64,000 nt of DNA from Cadophora sp. MPI-SDFR-AT-0126 (GCA_020747065.1 JAGMVK010000008.1:744001-808000); one strand, 5' to 3'. Shown: positions 1 through 11,815, counted from the first letter of the stretch. Notes: generated by a model not told the origin, from the letters alone. A program made the numbers and translations.

Positions 1-183
1 GCGCGAGGCTTTCGCCTGATCGTATTCATCACCTTGAATTTTTTTTTGGCACATCCTTCTCTCGAGTAGGAAACTCTTCCAGTCCGAAACCCTCTTTCCC
101 GACTGTTTGTGTACTTACGCCTCACTCCCAACCAATCTTGGTCAGTTCGTCTCCGCTTTTATTTGACGGTTGAAGTAATTCTA

Positions 184-1842
184 ATGCCCTGTATAGATAA
201 TATCATGTCTTCTGAGGCAGTGATGTTCCTCGCTACCGATGTCGTGACAAGTTATAGCAAGTCTACTGGCCACGACCTCCCCGTTGATGAACTAAAGCTC
301 CCCGCTGATTTCAAATGGGGAGTTGCTACAGCAGCATTACAGATTGAGGGTGGTGCAGACCAAGATGGCAAGGGCAAGTCAATCTGGGACACGTTTTCTC
401 ACTTGGATCCTTCTCGCACGAATAACGAGAACCCTGACGTCTCATGTAACCACTATAATTTGTGGGAGGAAGACGTTGAACTCCTATCCCATCTTGGCAC
501 AGATGTGTACCGATTTTCAATTGCCTGGTCGCGTATCATCCCCTTGGGAGGTCGTGATGATCCCGTCAATGAGAAGGGCATAGACTTCTACAGTAAATTG
601 ATTGATAGGCTTTTAGCCAGGAATGTCGAGCCGGTAGTCACTCTCTATCACTGGGATGCCCCTCAAGAACTTTACTCTCGTTACAAAGCATTTCTCAATA
701 CAGAGGAGTTTACGGCCGACTTCGAGAATTATGCCAGGTTGGTCTCTTTCATGCTTGGAAATCGAGCACATGGCTTATTCTTGAAATTTTGTCAGATTGT
801 GCTTCTCCAGATTCGGTGATCGGGTCAAGAAATGGATTACCTTCAATGAACCATATATTATCTCCATCTTTGGTCATCACAGTGGTGTCCTAGCCCCAGG
901 CCACAACAAGGAGACCAGGTTCGATACCAAGACAGAGCCTTGGAGAGTCGGCCACACCCTCATCTTATCGCATGCAGCGGCTGTCAAAATATATCACCGA
1001 GAGTTTAAACCCACTCAAGGCGGCATCATTACAATCGTTCTCAACGGCCACTTCTACGAACCTTTCGATACAAGCAAGCAAGCTGACATTGATGCAGCTG
1101 AGCGTCGACTGATTTTCTATATCGGCTGGTTTGGAGATCCAGTCTTCCTCGCCCAGGACTACCCAGCATGCATGCGAGAACACCTAGGGTCACGACTTCC
1201 AGAGTTCACTCAGAAGGATCGCGAGCTCCTCCGTGAGACGGCTCCACTCAACGCATTTTACGGCATGAATCACTACTCGACCAAGTATGCACGCGCACTT
1301 CCTGGTGATTCCGCCGAAGATGACTGGACTGGCCATATCGAGGAGACTTCAGAGAACTGCGACGGCATTGAGATTGGTCCGGCGTCGGGTTTCCAATGGC
1401 TTCGAGTTGCGCCGGGAGGGTTTCGGAAATTGATGAAATGGGTGTGGAACCGTTACCATCTTCCCATCATCGTCACTGAGAATGGATGTCCGTGTCCGAA
1501 CGAGGATGATGTAGAGGTTGCAGTCAACGACACATTTCGTCAAAGGTACATTGGATTGTACCTGGATGCTATCTCTCGCGCCATCTATGAAGATCAAGTC
1601 CAAGTTCTAGGCTACTACGTTTGGAGCCTGATGGATAATTTTGGTAGTGCCACTTTTTTTTCTCCTGTTTTCTATTTACCTCTCAATGGACATAACTGAC
1701 AACACTACCAGAATGGTCTGCAGGCTATGCGCCGCGATATGGCATCGTTCACACCGACTATACAACCTCGAAACGCACACCAAAGGGATCGGCTTATTAT
1801 CTGAAAGACTCCATGGCAAGGCGGAGGAATGTGTCTGCTTAA
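184..1842 (+). CDS. GH1 family beta-glucosidase
   Basis: Exons 184-737, 796-1643 and 1712-1842 give a 510-residue protein. It should hydrolyse terminal beta-linked glucose (cellobiose or plant glucosides) by the retaining GH1 mechanism. The N-terminal block FKWGVATAALQIEG is the GH1 entry motif; TFNEP carries the acid/base Glu (about residue 203) and VTENG carries the nucleophile Glu (about 413); YVWSLMDNFEW spans the second intron and forms the aglycone-site motif. No signal peptide is evident, so an intracellular enzyme is likely. The start is the ATG at 184; an in-frame ATG at 205 is an alternative. Oddity: the usual YGGW after the HWD motif reads as RYKAF here. Length is normal for fungal GH1 (about 480-520). 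Confidence 0.9.
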
Positions 1843-2325
1843 GCTTTAGCATTGATGTCACTGTCTTGTTTTTAGGTTCTAGCAATAGAGCCAATGTTTC
1901 CTCTCCAGCTCCATGACGCACAGTTCATTATTATACAGTATACGCGACATAAAGATCGACTATCTAATTGCAAGGCGGTGTTGGAGACTTCAGACTTCTA
2001 AGGTAATAGATATATAAGGGCAATGAACTTGTGAGCGAGCCGAAATAATAATCCAAGACAAATGAAACCCTCGACCTCTGAGCTTACAGCTTCATCCCGT
2101 CTTCCACTGTTCCAACTCCGCCTCAGTCAATAAGCAAACCAAAAAAAGAATCAAAAAGGTCAATAAAATTCTCGAGGTCAGTTGGTGCCTTGAAGAAAAG
2201 CAAGTTACGTATTGATTCGCCCAAAAAAGACCGACTTAAAAAGAAAGAACTCTCGAACAAGTTCAAAATAAAATTCAGGAACACATGTGCCAAAATGGCC
2301 AAAAGGCAAAACACAAAAGTGTAAT
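1843..2325. other. Intergenic, no gene seen
   Basis: This is the 3' flank of the GH1 gene up to the tRNA gene. Short ORFs here have no recognisable product. Minus-strand T4 at about 2315-2318 is a plausible RNA polymerase III terminator for the tRNA. Confidence 0.5.
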
Positions 2326-2429
2326 CGACGAAGGCAGGATTTGAACCTACGCTCCCGAAGGAAATTGATTTAAACAGATACTGAGTATCAAATTCTAGTC
2401 AATCGCGTTAACCACTCCGCCACTTCGCC
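2326..2429 (-). tRNA. tRNA-Ser (AGA), with intron
   Basis: Read on the minus strand, a 7-bp acceptor stem (GGCGAAG with CTTCGTC, one G-T pair) closes a class II cloverleaf. The D stem is GCG/CGC, the anticodon stem ATTGA/TCAAT with loop CTAGAA, a short extra arm follows, and the T arm contains the GGTTCAAATCC B-box. The anticodon is AGA, which reads UCU serine codons. About 23 nt lie between position 37 and position 38, the standard site of nuclear tRNA introns; this insert contains a small GATAC/GTATC hairpin. The long extra arm supports serine. A T4 tract just downstream fits Pol III termination. Confidence 0.9.
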
Positions 2430-2661
2430 TTGATCACTTGATTTGTGATTGGATGTTCTTATTTAAATATATCAAGCAACTAAGATTTTTCAGGGCGGTG
2501 AAGAGATTTTGTCTGTGGAGTTGTGGAGTGGCTGTCCTTAGCGAATCCACTTGCATGCCCCATTTGCTTTACTCGCTTAGCATGTTGGCTTGCCAAGAAC
2601 CGTAAAGGTGATTTGTTTATTTTGGAGTATTATTTGGAGTAATTGTATCTGATTTCTAATT

Positions 2662-4557
2662 CTAGTATCCAAAGTCCTCATAAATTACTCTCCTGCCCGC
2701 TAGCCAATTCAAAACCGCACTCTTCAGTCTTGGCCCAACGCACATATACCACTCATCTACCCCCGCCACCTCATTAATTCTCGTCACATCACTTTCCAGT
2801 ACCCTCCTCCTCTCAATCCTGACTCCAGTTTCTGCCACTTCTCTCAAAAAATTCAGTTCCTTCACACCCAAATCCGCGTCTTCACCCGATAAGAACACCG
2901 TCATCACTCTAGCAAGCTGAGGGTACCTTTCCAGAGTATCAGCTACAAGCCCGATGTCCTCAGTGCGTATCGCCCACAGCAATCTCAATTGCTTGACATC
3001 TATACTATTAACCTGTCCCAGAAAAGGTGTGATACCAATACCACCGGCGATGACAGGAATGATGCCACCAGCTTCCTTCTTCGCGAAGCGGAATTCGCCG
3101 CCAAAACCTTTGAGCGGAACCTTGAATCCGCCTCGTAATTTGGCCAGTTGTTGCTGTTCAAAGAGGAAGTTGGTTACGCGCCCTACTTTTCGGATGGTGA
3201 GTTCGAACTCATTGTCTGGTGTCTCGCCTGAGGTTGAAGGAGGACTCGACACCGTAAATGTCCGCATAAAATCATCATTCAGTGACTGCGGGTCTTCATC
3301 CCGCATATGGCTATATCCTTGATCCAGATAATCCTCAAAAGCTAGCGTAGCATATTGTCCAGGCTTCCATGATGTGATGGAATAAGAGTCTTCAATGCGA
3401 AAGCGGAAGCGAGATATTGTTGGTGTGATCTTGGTGGTGCTGAGAAGCGTTGCGTAGTTGAGTTGCTCGGAAGTGACGTCGATATGTGCGATCTTCTCAT
3501 TGGCTGCGTACCTGACAGGTGGATTGTACGGAGAAAGTTCCTCGGGGATGCCTTTGAATGTGAGACCTTTCTGCACGAAGCGCGCTGCAGTGATTGTGAG
3601 TTTCACGGCGAGATTGGACCTCAGGAGGACAGAACTGGCTTCCTTGCCGATCAGAATCTCGGTTTTGCCTGTTAGATATAATACATCTCCAGTGTCGAAA
3701 TTGGGAACTGTGATGCCGGCCAGTGGATTCATCTTGAGGTTTCCGAGGGTCTCGTACATGCGATTGCCGGAATACTCGGGGTAGACGATCACAGCCCCTG
3801 ATTCTTCGTTTGAGATGACTCGGACGAATCCAGCAGGTCCGCCGCGATGATTAGTATCTACGTCCTCTGACCCATCAGACGATGACATGAAAAACATATC
3901 TGCCTTGTCCAGTAGTGCCAAAGCTTCAGGCGGAAGTTGAGGCGAGTCTGAGATGAGTTTTGGTTCTGGTGTGAAGGGGATGATGCGTTTCGAATTAAGA
4001 TATTTGGGACAGTTGCCTGTAAAATTTTAGCTTCTGAACAATATCTAAAGAGCTCTTGAGTTTTACATACCAACACTTTTATTAATACTCACAACCAACT
4101 GCATTTTCCCAACACTCTTCTCCCCATCCCCATTCCCCTCCATAGCACCAGCAATCATATGCCCATGCAGTTTGACCCTCATCCTACTCTCCAAATCAAT
4201 CGTCAGACCACCAACCATCCTCCCTTCCCCCTCAGCCTTTACAATCTCGCCCTCATCCGCACCCCCTAGTAACGTCTCGACAACAGGATCAAACCTCCTA
4301 TCCACCACCGTCTTCACCCCCACCACATTCTTCGCAACCGGTCTCCCAAACCCGGGATCCCCGCCCCAGATAGTCGTCCATGGCCGATCCTGATCATCCA
4401 ATGTACCGAGCGCTAATAATGGAGCGCCTTGGATCATGTATCCTGCACCGGGAGACAGGAATGGCGAGTTAGGGTTACCTTGGCCGGAGACGTGCATGAT
4501 TCGGTGCATTTCTTTCTCGCCCTCGTTCCAGGGGAGACTTCGCGAACCGTATGCCAT
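2662..4557 (-). CDS. PNPOx-like / FAD-NAD(P) reductase fusion flavoprotein
   Basis: Exons on the minus strand are 4557-4071 and 4016-2662 (54-nt intron), giving 613 residues. The N-terminal half resembles the FMN-binding split-barrel (pyridoxamine-phosphate-oxidase-like) fold, beginning with SRSLPWNEGE and continuing through a beta-rich stretch. The C-terminal half is a ferredoxin-NADP reductase-type module: RTFTVSS is the flavin-binding motif, AGGIGITPFLG the pyridine-nucleotide loop, and the tail ending in YEDFGY resembles the aromatic C-terminus of that class. It probably moves electrons from NAD(P)H through FAD to FMN, but the final acceptor is unknown. I chose the ATG at 4557 (good context, matches the conserved start); in-frame ATGs at 4680 and 4650 would extend the protein by up to 41 residues. 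Confidence 0.8.
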
Positions 4558-5431
4558 GTTGTATGTGTTTTGTGAGAATTGTGAGGGGAAGGATATGGAG
4601 CTGTTGAGGAAAGGGATTGTGGATAGGTATGAGGAGGTCAGGACTTCCATCTTGGAGGGTGGCGATGTGATATATATCAAGTGAGCGAGGAGTATTGGGC
4701 CAGAACAGGTAAGTTGTGGTCATAGGACGACGAGGAGGAAATGCATGACAAAGCAAGAGAACATTCTTGCTGCACTTACGCTGGGCAGACTTGTCGTTAA
4801 TCCAAGCTCAGAATCATGTTCAAACCCCAGCGTTTCCCCGGAGGTGTATGTAAAGGCCATGCTCGTTACGAGGAGTTGCTTGAACCGATGTTAATCAGCA
4901 TGTGCAGAGGGTAGCGGGATTTGCGGGATTTGGCGGTGGCTGCTTACGGCACACGCCAAGTGACGCAGAGGGATGTGGAATCAGTGAGAGTGGTCCTTGG
5001 CGGACTATTTGCTAAATAGCGTTTAAATTTATGCATTGGACAGGGCTGATCTTTGATAATGGGGACAGGGTTCGACTTTAATGCGCTTTCCTCATTGATG
5101 TGTTTACGAGCTGGTGATGCTTTTGTTCATGGAGTGGTTTTAGCGGCAGTGTATTTTCGGCACCTTGTTTGCAAACACAAGAATAAGCCATTCGATCAAT
5201 GTCATGAATTCAAAGCCAATGAAACTACTGCCGCAGGCTCATTTTTGTTCCTAACCTTGTTTGCTTCTTCCCCTCCACACCTCGCTTAACTCTACTGAAA
5301 GAGGTTCATCCGATCCTGGTTGCCACCTGCCAGAAGGATACCAAAGAGCACAGATAACAACAGCCGAACAGTATCAAAAACAGTATCGGATATCCAAGCA
5401 ACTTCTGTCAATAATGAATTCCGCAACTCGC
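4558..5431. other. Intergenic, no gene seen
   Basis: This is the 5' flank of the flavoprotein gene and the 3' flank of the next gene. An in-frame extension of the flavoprotein reaches 4680 and may be 5' UTR. A plus-strand ORF at 5053-5289 has no recognisable domain and I do not call it. Confidence 0.5.
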
Positions 5432-7120
5432 TCAATCACCACCATCCCTCTCCGCCTCCTGTCCAATCGCATCCCTCTCCTTATCCTCCCAAACCACCCT
5501 CTCAACACTCTCCTTTACCAATTCCCCCAACTCCCCCACCCTCCCCCTCAACCCCTTAACAAGCTTCCTCAATTCCCCAATCACCAACCACCATCCCTTC
5601 ACTTCCCCACCCTCAATTTCTCCCTTAAACTTCCCCATAAACCCTTCCAACTCGTCATACAGCACAAACAGATGCTCTTTTGCCAATTTAACCTGATTGT
5701 TATACCTTTTCTTGATCTCTTCCAGGCCCTTGGGAAGGTACAGATCTGTTTGGTGAGATCGGGAATGGGACTTCAGAGGATTCCACGATCGTGTTCTATG
5801 ACGGCCACTGGCTCTCACAAGCCCATTGAATCTCTTCTCCAGCTTTCCCAGCGTATCATTCAGCACCCTCTTCTCGCGGTCCAGTTTCTTCTTAACGTTC
5901 TCTACGCCCTCGAAATAAACATGTAACAACCGTTTCGCCTCTTGCTTGCCGCTTTCCATAGCTCCATCTCCGCTTGCATGACTATCAGCGCCGAAAATCC
6001 AGTACACCGGTCTCAAGACTCTGATCCCTTTCCAGAACTTCACAAAAGCGACATGTCTCAGATCTACTACTAACTTCTCTGTTTTGACAAGCACTTCATC
6101 TACAGCTGCACCGGCATGGTCGGTTGCTTTCTGGTAGTATTTCTCTGTGGCGTTGAGGTTCTTCTCGAAGGACTGGAGTTTGGTTTCGAAGTTGTGGGTG
6201 GTGGTAGGAAAGAGATGGGAGGGAGGAGGGACATTGATATTGAGGCCGGGGATATGGAGCCCCGGCGAGTTCGATAGTGAGGGTTGGTGGGGATGGTGAT
6301 GGAGGTTGTGGTTGGAATTAGGGAAGGCGTATCGCCAAACGATGGGCGTGACGAACATGAGGAGTGAGTAGAGGGAGACCCAGAGTGTGGTGACGAGGAG
6401 CGCTGTCAGACCTATCTTCATCCAGCTCTGAGTCTTCTTGCTCAACTCCGGGATGTCGAGCTTGAGAGAGGGTTCATCAATATCAGGAAGTAGCTTCTTC
6501 ATCCATCTCCTCACAGCCCCCTTGACAACTTCAAACCCTTCAACACCCAACCCATCAGTTGTATGAACAGCTTGCCCATCAACCAGTTCTACATTCTTCC
6601 TCAAAAAGGGATAGTATTTAGCCAATCCTTTAAACGTCCTCTCAAGTAAAATACGGAGAAGTGTGTTTTCGCTACGCATTCGCATACTATGGAGGAATGT
6701 ATTTCCGTGTTTGTAGGTGAGGAACTCGTTTCTCCATTTCAGAATATCGAGATGCAGGTTTGCAATCACGGTTGCTGTGATGTGAGATGGTGGGTTATTG
6801 GCTACATATACGTCGACGTATGCTTGGCACGCTTTGTAGACGTGGACAAGCTCGCGAGAGAGACCGGCTTGTGGAGGAGGAGGCTCTAGTGGTGTTTGGG
6901 GTATGGGTGTCCTTGGTGAGTTGGGGGACGTAGGTTGGTGTGGTGTGGAGGGTGTCAGGAGGGAGGCAGAGTGTCGCATGGAACTGAGATATTGGATAAC
7001 GGCATCGAAGTCAGCCTCAGAGTCGGAGTCTGCCTTGAGGATTGGACTTGGCGAGTAGTACACATATGGTCTGATGTAAGTTTCGGCAGCATCGATAACG
7101 TCCATTACTGATGAGGACAT
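5432..7120 (-). CDS. Hypothetical one-pass membrane protein with C-terminal coiled coil
   Basis: This is a single-exon gene for 562 residues with ATG at 7120. I do not recognise the family. A Pro/Ser/Thr-rich linker lies near residues 55-85, a mostly helical region follows, one clear transmembrane helix sits at about 236-262 (KIGLTALLVTTLWVSL onward), then comes a His/Pro/Asn-rich linker and a long charged helical tail (about 310-562) rich in Lys, Glu and Leu that looks like coiled coil. There is no cleavable signal peptide. The size, intact frame and domain-like order support a real gene. Function is unknown; a membrane tether or scaffold is only a guess. Confidence 0.7.
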   Translation of the reverse strand: MSSSVMDVIDAAETYIRPYVYYSPSPILKADSDSEADFDAVIQYLSSMRHSASLLTPSTPHQPTSPNSPRTPIPQTPLEPPPPQAGLSRELVHVYKACQAYVDVYVANNPPSHITATVIANLHLDILKWRNEFLTYKHGNTFLHSMRMRSENTLLRILLERTFKGLAKYYPFLRKNVELVDGQAVHTTDGLGVEGFEVVKGAVRRWMKKLLPDIDEPSLKLDIPELSKKTQSWMKIGLTALLVTTLWVSLYSLLMFVTPIVWRYAFPNSNHNLHHHPHQPSLSNSPGLHIPGLNINVPPPSHLFPTTTHNFETKLQSFEKNLNATEKYYQKATDHAGAAVDEVLVKTEKLVVDLRHVAFVKFWKGIRVLRPVYWIFGADSHASGDGAMESGKQEAKRLLHVYFEGVENVKKKLDREKRVLNDTLGKLEKRFNGLVRASGRHRTRSWNPLKSHSRSHQTDLYLPKGLEEIKKRYNNQVKLAKEHLFVLYDELEGFMGKFKGEIEGGEVKGWWLVIGELRKLVKGLRGRVGELGELVKESVERVVWEDKERDAIGQEAERDGGD

Positions 7121-8397
7121 ATAATACTATTTCTCGCTGTTAGCCTATAATTCATTTGGAGTTGGAGCCCTGTCCGGACATACTGTTGAAGTTTGTTTGC
7201 CCTTAGTACATGGCGGGACTGTTACGTTGCGCGGACGCCTCTTCTCTCGTCCCTCTGCCTTACCCTCTCCATCCTCTCTCGTTTCGTGCTTGGGTACTTT
7301 CACTTCAATTTTTACTCCTGCTTCTGGCTTGACGCTTGGCCGGGGGACGGTTTCCTCCAACTTCTCTGTCTCGTGCTCTGGCAGTCCCATTTGAATTTTT
7401 ACTTCTGCTCTGGTCTTGACATCCACTTCTTCCTCTCTCTTCCCACTCCCATCCTCTCCTGTTCTGTCAATCTTCTCCGGGTCAGGTTTCGCTCCCGTCT
7501 GCCCAGCGGGCCTGCTATGCCATGGAGTATTGTGACCCATCATTAGAAAAACGAATTATATTTATAGTATCAAATTAACGACTTTTCTTTCTCAGTCCGA
7601 GTTGTTTAGAAATATGGATCGGTGTACGGGTTGTGATCTGTGAATTGTATATAGCAGATTGCAGTGGAAACAGGAGACAATGGGTATTGAAAACGTATGG
7701 TTTGAGACGCAACAAAGGAGTGCGGAATGTGTGCTAACAAGGTCCCTTCATCAACTTCTTTTGCGAATAGGCGGTCGTCATTTGCGTTTGAGACTCTAAT
7801 ATAAACAAAGAAAAGGCATTGCATCATGGGGGAAGAACCGAGGATACAGGTGGATTGGCGGTCTTTTATTGTTTCTTAGGTGGACCAAGCTGTGAGATCA
7901 TGCAAGGCTCGCTGGAATCTGGGGAGGGAGCGATAGACAAGACCAGCTTCATGAGGGAAGGATGGGCATGTTTCTGAGATGCTGTTGATGTCTGGAGGCT
8001 TGATAAAGGAGGAAGTCCAGATCGCTAGAAGTTACTGCCAAGACACAAACTTGGATTTCGCAAATGAGGTAAAAGCAGTATACAAGATATTTCGTACAGC
8101 GCAGGTTGCTTACAGAACAAAAGCTGGCTTCGGGAGTGCCATCGTGTGCGAGAGAAAAAAAAGGACCGACACCTAGCCGTGCACAGATTGAAAACGGAAT
8201 TGTCCCGAGGACTGAAGAATAACAATGGATTATCATTTCAAGTCTGTAACCTTTTCCAAGAATAAACCACCGAGAAAAGCCTCCAATCCTGTTTCCTGCA
8301 TTACAAGTATCGTACAGTCCTAGCATGCAATTGCCATCCGACCCAGGAAATTAACGCCCCAACAAGCCCAAGCCCCATAATGATAATAGAGAGCGCT
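7121..8397. other. Intergenic with one doubtful small ORF
   Basis: The stretch separates the membrane-protein gene from the adenylate kinase gene. It contains the doubtful ORF at 7145-7543 listed separately. From 7550 to 8397 I see no coding signal: ORFs of up to 125 codons on both strands lack domains and low-complexity or exon-like features. Confidence 0.5.
7145..7543 (-). CDS. Doubtful small ORF with an internal repeat
   Basis: The ORF has 132 codons from an ATG at 7543 and ends 24 nt upstream of the ATG of the membrane-protein gene on the same strand. The predicted peptide is very charged (Lys, Glu, Arg, Pro) and holds a duplicated block: one copy reads AEVKIQMGLPEHET, the second AGVKIEVKVPKHET. 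Such composition could be a disordered small protein, or the region may be the 5' leader of the downstream gene. No domain is recognised. Low confidence that it is translated. Confidence 0.25.
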   Translation of the reverse strand: MMGHNTPWHSRPAGQTGAKPDPEKIDRTGEDGSGKREEEVDVKTRAEVKIQMGLPEHETEKLEETVPRPSVKPEAGVKIEVKVPKHETREDGEGKAEGREKRRPRNVTVPPCTKGKQTSTVCPDRAPTPNEL

Positions 8398-9254
8398 CTA
8401 TGAAGCAATTGCGAACCGTCTCTCAAATTCCTTGTACAGCTTCGGACTTATCTCGTCGCTGCTGTTGCCCTCTACTTCCCATAACACGCCTTTCTTGGCA
8501 TAATGCTCCAGCAAAGGCTCACTGGTCTCCTTGAACTTCTCTAACCGTGCCTTCCAAGTCTCCTCGTCGTCGTCCTCTCGCTTTGTCAGAGGCTCCCCAG
8601 TCAAATCATCCTTACCCGGTACCTTTGGCGCATGAAATGTGGTATTGTAAGACCGTCCCGAGGGAGCATGTATCCATCTCCCGGCAATCCTCTCCAGAAT
8701 GACCTCGAACGGAGTCTTCAGTGACACAACAAGATTGATCGGTATTAGGGCATCGAGTTGTGTAGCTTGTCCGGCAGTTCGGGGAAAACCGTCAAGTATA
8801 AAAGATGCCGAGGGATCGTCGGAGGTTTGGGGTGGGGAAGACATGTTCGCGAGGGAGGGTTGCTCGACGTAGGAATCGCTGTCGAAATCTTCTTGTGCAG
8901 CAGTCGCAGAGGCAGAGTTGAGAGTTAAGGGTGTTTGACCGGCTGGGAATAGCCATCCTCGAGTCTTGAGTTCGTGGAGGATCAGGCGGAGGATCATTGC
9001 ATCGGGGACGAGCGCACCGGACTTCATTGTGCTTGCGGCTTTGATACCTGATTGCTTGTTAGTCTTGCTTCGAAATCAAAAGATGTTGAGCACATACCGA
9101 GAGGAGTTTGGTTCTTGACATTGTCTCGGAGCAGATCTCCGGAACTGATAGCAGAAAGTTGTGGGAATCTTTGAAGAAGACGCTCGGCTTGAGTGCCCTT
9201 CCCAACACCAGGAGCGCCGACGAGGATAATTCTAGCTGCGGTGGATAACCTCAT
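8398..9254 (-). CDS. ADK2: Mitochondrial adenylate kinase (GTP:AMP phosphotransferase type)
   Basis: Exons 9254-9098 and 9047-8398 (50-nt intron) encode 268 residues. The enzyme transfers phosphate from a nucleoside triphosphate to AMP, most likely in the mitochondrial matrix. The P-loop GAPGVGKGT is at about residues 13-21; SSGDLLRDNV and FILDGFPRT form the AMP-binding and core motifs; GRWIHAPSGRSYN through DDLTGEPLTKREDD is the long LID typical of the mitochondrial GTP-using class, without zinc cysteines. The ATG at 9254 gives the expected short N-terminus. Oddity: a Ser/Asp/Glu/Pro-rich insert of roughly 35 residues sits just before the DGFPRT motif. The gene is divergent from the LETM1-like gene, also mitochondrial. 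Confidence 0.92.
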
Positions 9255-10098
9255 AATTCTTTTCTTCTCAAGGTCCAAGTAAGTCTTGTCGATTCGCGGA
9301 AATATGGGTTGGGACCGAAGCTCGAGTCCGGTACAATGGGTCGATTCGACTTGCGCTTGCGCCTGGCAAGCTGACTATTGTCTGCAGCAAACCTCTGAAC
9401 GCCGAAGCTAAGATATATCCATGGCGAATACTGTAATAAAGAAGGAATGAAAGGTACAGTAGTTGGAGAACTGGGAGAAGGCAGAAGGAAGAGCTAACAA
9501 AGACAAATAATGGATGAATGTTGATTTTGATAGCGACTGAGCAATCGAAAAGTGATGCGATGAGCGGGGAAAAGCTCAGGACATCAGACCGACCGAATGC
9601 TGGATTGGACCGTATCGCCGGGCGCTGAACGGTTGAGCGCAGGTCTTGGCGACCCCAGATCCAACAGCTTGAATGTTGAGAGATCGCTCTTCCCCCTGAA
9701 ACTGTACCTGAACTACTATTTTGGACCGCCAGACTTTCGGGATAAGCAGAATCAATGTACTTATACCATATGACAGCGTACAAAACAAAATAGACATGAT
9801 TTGGAAGAATATCTGGTCGTCGGGCACTTCCAGGGGTCGAGCATGACGTCCGCATGTGGCGACACTACATGGATCACGTGGGTCGGGTGAAATCTTCCAG
9901 AATGTTTATTGGAACACATGTCTCCAGGTCCGGTTGGCTCTGTAAGCATCTCGCTGAATCCTCCCTTTTCACCAACTTGACAATGTTATCCACTTGATTC
10001 TTTACCACTCTTGAAAATATCCGTATTTCTACGATAATCGTTGCAACTTTGCAATTCCTGCCGAAGAGTCTTGTTGACGAGACATTCGCTATTGAATC
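9255..10098. other. Divergent promoter region between ADK2 and LETM1-like genes
   Basis: These 844 bases lie between two start codons facing away from each other, so the region must hold both promoters. The minus-strand ORF at 9268-9855 starts from a non-ATG codon and has no domain, so I treat it as spurious. Confidence 0.5.
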
Positions 10099-11815
10099 AT
10101 GAGCGCCTCTTCAAGACTGGTCCGCAATGCGGCGCAAACCTCGTTCATGGGCGGAGGTAAGTCGTTGTCGAGTCGGCAGATGGGGGTATTGAGTTGTGCT
10201 AATTCGATGATGAGTAGCTCGTGCTCTGCCTAGAACTGGTCCATCGTCTGCCTATACAGCCTACCTCCGTCGCAATGCTCGAAACATGCCAGCAACGATG
10301 CCAGCGTTAGCCATCCTCATTCCTCTCAGAAGCGTTTCCACCGATACACATACACATGGGCCTGGCTCCAATGCCCCACCGCCAGGATTCAATGCCCAAC
10401 AAGCAAAGAAGCCGTTGAAGGATAGCGAGAACGCCCCCAAGCCGAACACGAAGGAGGCATTAGAGCAAGCAAAGGAGAAACTCGCACCAGTTCCGAGCGA
10501 CATTGCAACTGCGGTTCCAAAGACAGATGCTACAGAATCTCAATCCCTCTCGGAGTTAGCGGGTGTAAAGGAAAAGGCAGCTGAGAAGAAGGATGCAAAA
10601 AAGGAAGAGAAGAAGTTGACTCTGGGGCAAAAGATCAAGAAGGAGGCTCAACATTACTGGGATGGAACGAAGTTGCTGGCAACGGAGGTCAAGATCAGTT
10701 CACGGTTGGCTATTAAGATGGCTGCTGGGTACGAACTCAGTCGCAGAGAACACAGGCAACTACAGAGAACCGTACAGGACATCGGTCGATTGGTTCCCTT
10801 CTCGGTCTTCGTTCTGGTTCCATTCGCCGAACTTTTACTTCCAGTCGCGCTGAAGCTGTTCCCCAACCTTCTTCCCAGCACATACGAAGGCCAGTCATCG
10901 AAAGACAAGAAAGCAACTAACCTCAGAGCTACCCGGAAAGAAGTCAGCAACTTCCTCCGAAATACCTTGAAGGAAACAGGGCTGCCTCTGAGCCCAGCAA
11001 ATGCTCAGAGAGACGAGTTTACGCAATTCTTTCGCAAAGTGCGAGCAACTGGAGAGACTCCTTCGGCATCTGAGGTTATCAACGTTTGCAAGATCTTCAA
11101 GGACGATTTGACATTGGATAACTTGTCCAGACCACAACTTGTGGGCATGTGCAGATACATGAATCTCAATACCTTTGGAACTGATATGATGCTGCGATAC
11201 CAAATCCGTCATCGTATGAGACAGATCAAGAGAGACGACCGTGCTATCAGCTACGAAGGTGTCGACAGCTTGTCAGTTCCAGAACTCCAGATTGCCTGCT
11301 TGAGCCGTGGTCTCCGAACGCATGGTGTCTCTCCTGGTCGTCTACGTGATGACTTGCAAGCCTGGTTGGATCTCAGACTCAAGCATGGTGTTCCTTCAAC
11401 ACTCTTGGTTTTGAGCAATGCATTTATGTACGCCCAAGGCAAGGCTGACTCCGAATTCAACACTCAAATTGATGCTCTGACCGGTGTCTTGTCATCTATT
11501 CCAGAGGAGTTGTTCCACGAGATTGAGCTCGAGGTCCACAACGCGGAGGGAGCGGCAACCAACAAGCAACGTCTTGAGGTTCTCAAGGAACAACAAGAGC
11601 TTATCGAGGAGGAGAACGAGCAAGACAATGAGAACAAGACCTCCGGACGAGCCACTCCTCGTGACGATGAAGATATCGACGAGAAGGAGGAGCGCAGACT
11701 CCAAGCTGCATCTACTGATGCCGAGAAGGTTGCAGTCAGCGAGGCGATTGAGGCAGAGAAGGAGGCCGAGGAGGCGAAGAAAATGGAGGCCACTGCTGAA
11801 AAGAAGTCGTCTTAG
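10099..11815 (+). CDS. LETM1/Mdm38-like inner mitochondrial membrane protein
   Basis: Exons 10099-10156 and 10218-11815 (61-nt intron) encode 551 residues. LETM1-family proteins act in K+/H+ or Ca2+/H+ exchange and ribosome binding at the mitochondrial inner membrane. The N-terminus is Arg/Ser/Ala-rich with few acids, as expected for a presequence. The LETM1 core is clear: YWDGTKLLATEVKIS, then the hydrophobic segment FSVFVLVPFAELLLPVAL and KLFPNLLPSTY, followed by the ribosome-binding-like region with MCRYMNLNTFG and LRYQIRHRMRQIKRDD. The C-terminus is Glu/Lys-rich coiled coil. An AATAAA near 11973 may serve polyadenylation. Confidence 0.9.

Noticed and set aside
9268..9855. 195-codon minus-strand ORF upstream of ADK2
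   Set aside because: Starts at a non-ATG codon and lies in a divergent promoter; no domain.
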